A DNA stretch of 64,000 nt, taken from the NCBI GenBank assembly GCA_963920705.1, contig OY987233.1, positions 6,190,001 to 6,254,000 of the forward strand. Direction: 5' to 3'. Made by a program: the position numbers and the translations under genes. Shown in pieces: positions 57,214-64,000 of the stretch. The notes under the pieces are model-generated. The model had not been told where the DNA came from, made no database searches, and saw only the letters and a list, made by a program, of their open reading frames with translations. The DNA comes from Odiellus spinosus (taxonomy: Eukaryota > Arthropoda > Arachnida > Opiliones > Phalangiidae). Position 1 is the stretch's first letter. Each line of letters opens with the position of its first letter.

Positions 57214-58428
57214 TTAAGTCAAGTACGAGACGTTGGATAGGAAAGTTAAACACTCTTCCGTCATATTTGTCGAAATAAACGGTCCTGGCTTGTTCTCAGA
57301 AGGTGCCAAAGTGATTACAAAAGTCAAATAGGAGACAGATGCCAAGAAAATAGCCAACATCAAACCACGTTCGATGACGATACCCAAACAGGTGAAATGC
57401 AAGTCCGCTTTCAGTTTAGCCCGCAAATAAGCCTCTTTAGCTTGAACTAAGAATGATCTACTGTAATTGTTGGCCGAGCGTCGATGAGACAATGAGACTA
57501 AATATTCCGAAGTGTCAGCCATCAGTGACAGATTAAAAACCAAAATGGCGGTCTCGAAAAATTTCTCCGTAACCATAAGCGCGACTCCAAATAAATACGC
57601 GTTTTGAAAGGCTGAAGTCCCGAATAAAGCTGTGAGATTGAAGCAGAAATTTCCGACCCATTCGGCAATCCAAAGCGAAACGCATAAAGTCAATTTTGAA
57701 TTCAGATCCGATACGATTATCATAAACTGAGTGTGTTGAGTCGATAGATCTTGATGTTCAGAACTGCCGTCCGATAACTTGTATTTTCCCCATTTCCTAA
57801 TTATCAGGTACAGATTTCCCACGGTAAAACATACGGTGGATTTCAACGCGTTGGCATAGAGGTTGAAGAATAATCCTAGCGCGGAATACAATATCGAGAC
57901 AAAAATGAGAAGATTTGGGTTGAAACTTGTCGCTTTTTCTGTCATAAAAATGGTAATGGCAAGATGGTTCCTCATTTCGGAATTGAACGAATTAACAATT
58001 GCGAAAGCGACGAAACTCGCAGTAACCGCAACGGTCATAAATATTTGAAGATAATTTAAAATTCGAGACTTTGGATTCGGAACTGAGAAAGTTCTTTCCA
58101 TCTTGACGAGAGATTCGAAACAAGCCGAAGCAATTCCTTTTTTCAAGAAGGACGAGTTGAAGATGTAGATTGTGGAAACGAGCTGCATTAATATGTAGAG
58201 AATTGTGAAGATCCTTCCATTTCCTCTATAACGATATATATCAAATAAATTCTCTCTGACGAAGTCCACCAAAAATAAATTTACTAAAATTAGTTTCGTA
58301 TTTCGTAGAATCACGCGACTATTACGGGCCTTTGACTCATTTTCGCCAAAATTGGCACCGAAAAATCGTAAAAATTTGTATTGCAAATTGAACAGCCAGT
58401 TTTCCGTGACGCAAGACGGCGCCGACAT
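57214..58428 (-). CDS. Receptor 11: gustatory-receptor-like seven-helix protein, intact
   Basis: The start MSAPSCVTENWLFNLQ at 58428 gives 404 residues; the frame stays open 87 bases further upstream by chance. Landmarks: NTKLILVNLFLVDFVR (helix 1), NSSFLKKGIASACF, RILNYLQIFM (helix 3), ALKSTVCFTVGNLYLIIRKW (helix 4 end), WIAEWVGNFCFNLT (helix 5), DTSEYLVSLSHRRSANN, and helix 7 ending SYLTFVITL (366-374). The 30-residue tail has NMT and NVS sites and the EEC Cys. It is the intact partner of the broken receptor 9 in a duplicated two-gene block. Chemoreceptor function is inferred. Confidence 0.87.
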   Translation of the reverse strand: MSAPSCVTENWLFNLQYKFLRFFGANFGENESKARNSRVILRNTKLILVNLFLVDFVRENLFDIYRYRGNGRIFTILYILMQLVSTIYIFNSSFLKKGIASACFESLVKMERTFSVPNPKSRILNYLQIFMTVAVTASFVAFAIVNSFNSEMRNHLAITIFMTEKATSFNPNLLIFVSILYSALGLFFNLYANALKSTVCFTVGNLYLIIRKWGKYKLSDGSSEHQDLSTQHTQFMIIVSDLNSKLTLCVSLWIAEWVGNFCFNLTALFGTSAFQNAYLFGVALMVTEKFFETAILVFNLSLMADTSEYLVSLSHRRSANNYSRSFLVQAKEAYLRAKLKADLHFTCLGIVIERGLMLAIFLASVSYLTFVITLAPSENKPGPFISTNMTEECLTFLSNVSYLT

Positions 58429-58560
58429 TCTGATTTTGTAGACTTTCCCTTCGTAATTCACTATACGTATAAGAATATCGGACGAAAGAAACCGAGTGTT
58501 CCCGCTCTCACGCAATTATACCCTCATTATATTCTGGATAACTGTCGCTTGCTCGTCAAT
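58429..58560 (-). promoter_or_regulatory. Conserved promoter block of receptor 11
   Basis: AGAATATAATGA at 58524-58535, 96 bp before the ATG. GCGACAGTTATCC replaces GCGACAATTATCC upstream. Confidence 0.53.
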
Positions 58561-59116
58561 AATTAAAGTAACGGAAAACGTTGACAGTGAAAAACGCTTT
58601 TGGCGTTTCTATTACTGATTAACTTCGGAAAATTTTAAGACAATTGTGATTGACGCCTAACTAATAATATATTCATAAATAAATGAATATTATTTAAAAC
58701 AACGGGTTACAATAAGACCCAAGATGAAGAATATCAAACGAAATGTGGGTGTGCATGATACAGGATATTTTCAAAATTATATACAATGGTTTGATATAAT
58801 GGCGAGGAGTTTGACAGTTATGGAAATTTAAAAAAAGAACATTATTTTGGCGTTGTTTCTCTCAAATTACATCATATACGCGTGCGTTAAGAAAATTATG
58901 TAGTCTTGATTATACGCTCTAACAATAATGGATTTCTGCTGCAATTAAGGGTTTAACGGATTTATAGAATTAATTATAAACAGAAGCCGATGAAACTGAA
59001 ATTCGACAAAACCTTTCTGCCATTTAGGGTAAATATTTATCAAGAGTTTGTTTGCTCGCAGCATCGACTTTTATCAGTGTTATATTGCAATGGCTTTTTT
59101 CATATAGATTCCGCAA
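58561..59116. other. Distal 5' flank of receptor 11 and 3' flank of receptor 12
   Basis: It contains the ATTATACGCTCTAACAATAA block at 58909 and a stretch near 59070 (ATCAGTGTTATATTGCAATG) shared with the 3' flank of receptor 10. The downstream module of receptors 5, 6 and 10 is absent. Confidence 0.5.
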
Positions 59117-60337
59117 TTAATTTAATTTTGAGCAATTAGCGAAGCACGAGAAGCACTCTTGCGTCATGTTTATCGAATTCCACGGTTCTGGTTTGCTTTC
59201 AGACGGTGCCAAAGTAATTACGAAAGTCAAATAGGAAACCGATGCCAAAAACACGGTCAACATCAAACCACGCTCGATGACGATACCCAAACAGGTGAAA
59301 TGCAAGTCCGCTTTCAGTTTAGTCCGCAAATAAGTCTCTTTAGCTTGAACTACGAGAGATCTACTGTCATTCTTGGCCGAGCGTCGATGAGACAATGAGA
59401 CTAAATACTCCGAAGTGTCATCCATCAGGGAAAGAGTAAACACCAAAATGGCGGAGCTGAAAAATGTCTCTGTTATCTTAAGCAGAGCTCCAACTAAAAA
59501 TCCGTTTTGAAGTTCTGAACTTCCGAATAAAGCTGTGAGATTGAAGCAGAAATTTCCCACCCATTCGGCGATCCAAAGCGAAACGCAGAGAGTCAATTTT
59601 GCATTTAGATCGGATACAATTATCATAAATTGGGTGTGTTGAGTCGATAGATCTTGATGTTCAGAACTCCAGTCCGACAACTTGTATTTGCCCCATTTCA
59701 TAATTATCAGGCGCAGATTTCCAGCGGTCAAACATATTGTGGCTTTCAACGCGTTGACGTAAAGGTTCAGTAATAATTCTAACGCGGAATACATTCCAAT
59801 GACAACAATTAGAAGATTTTGATCGAAACTGGTCGCTTTTTCTGTCATAAAAATGGTAATGGCAACAGCGTTCCTCATTTCGGAATTGAAAGAATTAGGA
59901 ACGGCGAAAGCGACGCAACTAAATGTAACTGCAACTGTCAGAAATATTTGCAGATAACTTAAAATTCGAATCTCTTGATTCAGAATTGAGAAAACTCTTT
60001 CCATCTTGACGAGTGATTCGAAACAAGCCGAAGTAATTCCGTTTTTGAAGAAGGACGAGTTCACGATGTAGAATGTGGAAACGAGCTGCATTAAATAGTA
60101 GAGATTACTGAAGGTCATGCCATTTCCTGCATATAAATTATAATATAAATCAAATAAAGTCAGTCTGACGAAGTCCATCAAAAACAAATTTACTAAAATA
60201 ACTTTTGAAATTCTTAGAATCACGCGACTATTACGGGCCCTCGGCTCATTTTCGCCAAAATTGGCGCCGAAAAATCGTAGAAATTTGTATTGCAAATTGA
60301 ACAACCAGTTTTCCGTGACGCAAGACGGCACCGACAT
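59117..60337 (-). CDS. Receptor 12: gustatory-receptor-like seven-helix protein, intact
   Basis: A 406-residue single exon from MSVPSCVTENWLFNLQ. It is two residues longer than receptors 7 and 11 because of an insertion in the loop between helices 1 and 2 (LYYNLYAGNG). Helix 3 block reads RILSYLQIFL; helix 5 WIAEWVGNFCFNLT; the loop block DTSEYLVSLSHRRSAK; helix 7 ends SYLTFVITL (368-376). The tail has NMT and NCS sites and Cys in QEC, SCF and NCS. No stop or shift is present. It is the rightmost member of the close subgroup and carries a well-preserved promoter block. Confidence 0.87.
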   Translation of the reverse strand: MSVPSCVTENWLFNLQYKFLRFFGANFGENEPRARNSRVILRISKVILVNLFLMDFVRLTLFDLYYNLYAGNGMTFSNLYYLMQLVSTFYIVNSSFFKNGITSACFESLVKMERVFSILNQEIRILSYLQIFLTVAVTFSCVAFAVPNSFNSEMRNAVAITIFMTEKATSFDQNLLIVVIGMYSALELLLNLYVNALKATICLTAGNLRLIIMKWGKYKLSDWSSEHQDLSTQHTQFMIIVSDLNAKLTLCVSLWIAEWVGNFCFNLTALFGSSELQNGFLVGALLKITETFFSSAILVFTLSLMDDTSEYLVSLSHRRSAKNDSRSLVVQAKETYLRTKLKADLHFTCLGIVIERGLMLTVFLASVSYLTFVITLAPSESKPEPWNSINMTQECFSCFANCSKLN

Positions 60338-60470
60338 TCTGATTCTGTAGAATTTCCTCTAGTGAGTCACTACGTGTAAGAATATCGAACGCAAACACCA
60401 AGTGTTCCCGCTCACACGCAATTACAGTCTTATATTTTGGATAATTATCGCTGGCTTGGCAATAAATAAA
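60338..60470 (-). promoter_or_regulatory. Conserved promoter block of receptor 12
   Basis: AAAATATAAGA at 60428-60438, 91 bp before the ATG, with CCAAGCCAGCGATAATTATC upstream. Confidence 0.57.
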
Positions 60471-61011
60471 GTAACAGAAAATAATGAAAGTGAAAAACAG
60501 GATTATGGCGTTCCTTTACTGATTAGTTTCCGATAATGTTATGACAATTGCGCTTGACGGTGAACTAATAATATCTTATATTCGAAAATATATTCATATT
60601 ATTCTGAACAACAGTTTAATACAATATATGACATAGGTTCAAGTCATTGCGAAGGTTGTGTGTAAGAATAACGAACGAAAAGCGGGTGTATATGCTATAG
60701 GATAGTTATATAAAATTATATACAATTGTTTTACATAATTGCACAAGAAGTTTGACAGTTAGCGAGATTAAAAAACATTATTTTTCCGTTGTTTCTTTCA
60801 AATTGCACCACATACGCTCACGTTAGTAAAATTATGTAGAGCCTGCAGATGATTCTCGCGCGTTCAGGCATCAGTGATAAAGCTCGCTTTCGCGCGGTCT
60901 TTTTCGTAAAAGTACTTAATCCAGAAAGGCAACTACCATTCGTATGAAAATTATCGTTAATTACGTTCCAGAAATAAACTACGTCACGCTTACATGGTCA
61001 CGTGCTAAGCC
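60471..61011. other. Distal 5' flank of receptor 12 and 3' flank of receptor 13
   Basis: The distal block (TTGACGGTGAACTAATAATA) is near 60554. Sequence from about 60840 on has no counterpart in the cluster. Confidence 0.5.
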
Positions 61012-62834
61012 TTAATCCTTTATCAAAGTTAAATTAGACAAATATGATAAACATTCCTCGAAAGAGTCGATACCAGAAGTGGTTGCGTTAAAACTTTCAA
61101 ATCCTTTATCACGTGGTACCAACGTTACCATAAAAGTTAAGTAAGATACGGCCCCCAAAAAAATGGCCAACATTAAACTACGCTCAATAACAATACAACC
61201 CAAAAACGTATAATGCAAAGGGGTTTTCAATAAAGCCCTCAAATAAACCTCACTAGATTGAACCTCGAAAGAAAAATATAGATTTTTAACAGACAGTTTA
61301 TGAGACAGTGAAACCAAATAGTTTGAAGTGTTAGCCATTAGAGATAGTGTAAAAACTAATATGGCGGTGCTTAAAAAATCATCAATTGTAGAGAAAATTC
61401 CCTCCACTAGAAACATCATTTTGCAATTCTGCGTCGCTAATATTGAGGTCAAATTTAAACAGAAATTTCCAACCCATTCCATAATCCAAAGCGATAGGCA
61501 GTAAGACAGTTTGTGATTCAAATTCCCCACAATCGTCAACAATTCAGTGTGTTGTACAGATATTTGTTGAACATCGCAGTTAGTTTCGGACAAAGTATAG
61601 AGACCCCAGTTATTAATTTGATTTCGCAAGTTTTCGGTTGTGAAACAAACGATGGCTTGCATCGAATGACGGAATATTTTAAACACGGTATGAATCGACC
61701 AATAGAAGCAATGCAGAAACGTTACGAATGCGGCATGATGACTAGATTCATTTTGCTTCCGCATAAAGATTAATCGTACGTAATAGTTTCTATATTCAAA
61801 ACTGTAAATGGTCGGTATTAAATAGACGATGCAATAAAGAACTGTGATTAATCCCATGAATAACTGTAGATAAGTCAGAGTTTTTGTACGATCACTTCCT
61901 AAAAGAGTGTTTGAGTAAATAATTTACAAATCACGCCACGTCTAAGCAGAAAGAAATATATTTTAACAATAGCATAGTTCCCGCCAAAATCCGAAATAAA
62001 ATTTGGAAAAAAATGGGACCAAGGTAGCAACTTTTTGATTCATTATCCTTTAAATGGCCTAATCCGCGTCAGTTTACCAATTTGCAAACAAATATTAAAC
62101 TAGAAATAAATTTAAAACTAACTTGGAAAATAGGCTTAGCCGGATTCATGGAGATCTTGAATTTCTTCGCATTGATGGTTCAGCGACCAAATCAGCAATG
62201 ATCCGCCGTTGAGGCGATATCTCCATGAGATTCCCAATAACATTCGATTGGTCGCGGACTCATCAATGCCAAGAAATTCAGGATTTCCATGAATCTAGCT
62301 AAGCCTATTTTCTGGCTAGTTTTTTACCCTTGGATTAGGTCTATTTAAACGATAAGGAATCGATAAAAAAAAATCACTTGTTAGTTTGCACTTTCCCTTT
62401 AATGCACGTTAAAATTATACGTTAAACAAATTAATTTTGTTTGAAAATATATTTCTTATAACCCGGATGTTATCTGAATTACCCTTTTTTACGATAAGAG
62501 TATTTTCCAGTTGTTTCAGAGCTTTGTAACAAGCCGAAGTAATTCCACCTTTAAGTAAAGACGAGTTGATAACGTATATTTGGGTGATAATCTTCATGGT
62601 ATGCATAACGAAGATAAAAACCATTCCAGTTTTTCCTTCTAGGTATAAACCGAATAAACATAATCTGGCTACTTCAATAAAATACAAATTCACTAAAATT
62701 AATCTTAATTTGTACAAAAACCTGCTTTTGTTCGATAATTCTCGATTTTCATCGACTTGGGCACCGAAAAATTGCAACATCTTGTACTCGAAATTGAACA
62801 GCCAGTTTTCTTTAATACAAGTAGGGACAGACAT
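61012..62834 (-). CDS. Receptor 13: divergent two-exon receptor, intron holds a transposon
   Basis: Exon 1 (62834-62483) begins MSVPTCIKENWLFNFE and runs through ILVNLYFIEVARLC and NSSLLKGGITSACYKAL to LIVKKG. Exon 2 (61898-61012) resumes SDRTKTLTYLQLFMG, matching the KTRTLNYLQIFM block of receptor 1. A GT donor (AAGG-GTAATTC at 62482) and an AG acceptor (CACTCTTTTAG, 61900-61899) are both in phase 1. They give 1239 coding bases, 412 residues, the expected family length. Later blocks: WIMEWVGNFCLNLT, NTSNYLVSLSHKLS and SYLTFMVTL, preceded by LGCIVIERSLML with one extra residue. The 35-residue tail has NAT and NLT sites and an EEC Cys. The 584-bp intron is mostly a family A element. The alternative is a gene split by insertion; the fit of splice sites and length favours an intron. 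Confidence 0.72.
62010..62402. mobile_element. Family A foldback element inside the intron of receptor 13
   Basis: The left end is degenerate (GGACCAAGGTAGCAAC for AGGGAGAATGCAACC); the arms (AATAGGCTTAGCCGGATTCA and ATGAATCTAGCTAAGCCTAT) and the central GCGACCAA / ATTGGTCGC are clear. The right end reads GCACTTTCCCT-TTAA, TTAA at 62399-62402. Confidence 0.85.
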
Positions 62835-63170
62835 GATTTTTATAAGTTCTAACTTCGTTGGCTTCCGGTAAGCAAATGTCTCGCTGTTTAACAAGTACAA
62901 AGGTTTCTATTCGTCTATAGAATAAATCCCTGTTTTTAACCAATCGCGTCTTCTACATTTTGCCATAAATATAGTAAACATTTGATCTCGATATCTATAT
63001 GACATGTGAAATTTACCAGCCTTTCTTTGAAGATTGAAATGTAAAAAATCCCACGCCACGCCCAAAAAATTACTGTTTATTCCCATTTGACTCGAAATAG
63101 AGCCATAAGTTTATTATTACCTCTAAGTATCTATATGACAATGCTATCTATGAGAGGTTAGAGAGTTCGG
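62835..63170. other. 5' flank of receptor 13
   Basis: The shared promoter block is not recognisable. No gene. Confidence 0.4.
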
Positions 63171-63745
63171 AATCGGATAATGAATAACTTAGGTTATCCA
63201 TTGATAACTAGGCTTTTTTCAGATATTTTAATCTCGGATATATTGTTAAATATAAGATAAAAAAAAAGCGTTTCTCAAAATCCGTGTAGAATGAAATATA
63301 ATAATTATATTTTAATATAAATTGAAAGGAGCAGCGACTAAATTACTGCATTCTAGCTTCGAGATCTCAATTTGGGTTAAAATCCGAGAAGAAACTCGAG
63401 TTTCAAATTGTTCTTATCGGCGAATGAATAACTCGTATAACGTATCAATTTCCAATAACAATTGAATACGAATAAAAAATAGATTGGTTTTTCGCGAACG
63501 GATAATATCCGATTGACATTCAAGATGCTAATTAACAAAAGTTTCATAGATACAGAGGCCTTATTTGGCTACTTAGAAAAGAGATAATAATAGACTTATG
63601 ATAGTACTCATATCGAGTTCTGTTAGGTGGTAAAAATTATATGGTCACGACAATGTTTTGAATAATTCTTGGGAATTTTCTGTTTAAAGCAGATGTCTTT
63701 GAAATATAAATATACATAATTAGCAGTATTATATTTCTTTCTGAT
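63171..63745 (+). repeat. Family R element, long form, right end missing
   Basis: GAGAGTTCGGAATCGGATAA through AACTTAGGTTATCCATTGAT and AATTACTGCATTCTAGCTTC to TTATATTTCTTTC. It parallels 29941-30680 with one internal deletion near 63250. Confidence 0.72.
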
Positions 63746-64000
63746 GGTGCGTTTATTGAGATATTAAATAAGGAATCATGGTACTATCATAAGTAAAACA
63801 ATAGATATAAGATTGACATATAGTTAATTAATACGGAAAATTATTAAATATTTAAATTTTTGGCGAAATTCTAATTATAAGATAAAAAACTTATCAAAAA
63901 AGAAAAAAATTTCTAATAGAAAAATTCAGTGAGGCATATTTTTACATAATTTGAGCTAAAAGTATCCCTTTATGTTGTGCGAAGATTACTGGTATTAGAC
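63746..64000. other. AT-rich sequence at the window edge
   Basis: Nothing recognised. Confidence 0.4.

Noticed and set aside
36667..59398. Plus-strand and out-of-frame minus-strand frames inside the receptor genes
   Set aside because: They recur at the same place in each gene only because the receptor frame is conserved; they have no independent start, promoter or product.
34292..62834. Rhodopsin-like GPCR identity for the receptors
   Set aside because: There is no DRY or NPxxY motif and the longest conserved block precedes the last helix, as in gustatory and odorant receptors.
61012..62900. Receptor 13 as a pseudogene split by a transposon
   Set aside because: In-phase GT and AG sites give a protein of the expected length with the helix 3 block restored, so an intron is the better reading; it remains to be confirmed with cDNA.

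Overview
The window looks like nuclear DNA of an animal, most likely an arthropod. It is AT-rich, has no operon-like packing, and carries many short foldback transposons and large tandem satellites. Its only convincing genes are a tandem cluster of seven-helix receptors that resemble insect gustatory receptors (7tm_7 type). The taxon is an inference from that gene family; no ribosomal or other marker gene is present.

Positions 1-34,000 hold no gene I can support. About 11 kb of it is tandem repeat: a 24-bp array (2330-6426), a related 28-bp array (6427-7995), three arrays built on one 'TAAGCC(T/A)AATTTCAAAC' core with units of 24, 23 and 27 bp (13251-13584, 13781-14671, 16416-17364), a very uniform 28-bp array (19741-22828) and a degenerate ~38-bp array rich in heat-shock-element-like GAAnnTTC blocks (26311-26764). 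Between them lie copies of several non-autonomous elements. Family A is a ~330-440 bp foldback flanked by TTAA. Family B is bounded by a ~50-bp inverted repeat containing CCCCGTAGCTTAATAC. Family R has ends reading AGAGCTCGGAAT. Many are whole, halved or nested.

Positions 34,292-62,834 hold thirteen related receptor loci, all on the minus strand. I call them receptor 1 to 13 from left to right; these are labels, not gene symbols. Twelve are single-exon and about 400-411 codons long. Receptor 13, the most divergent, appears to be a two-exon gene whose 584-bp intron contains a family A element. Loci 1, 2, 3, 4, 7, 11, 12 and 13 look intact. Loci 5, 6, 8, 9 and 10 carry nonsense or frameshift lesions. 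Most loci from 3 to 12 share a promoter-like block with a TATA-like sequence about 90-96 bp before the start codon. One such block (44790-44870) has no gene behind it and abuts a transposon end, which marks a deleted fourteenth gene.

The proteins share a start (M-x-x-P...NWLF), seven probable membrane segments, a long cytoplasmic loop with the block DTSEYLVSLSH, and a last helix reading SYLTFVITL. That last block lines up with the TYhhhhhQF signature of gustatory receptors but with T->S, Q->T and F->L changes. A ~30-residue tail with Cys and N-glycosylation sites follows. The pattern is a young, fast-turnover chemoreceptor array: divergent members at both edges, similar ones in the middle, a duplicated two-gene block that carried its transposon along, and several newly broken copies.
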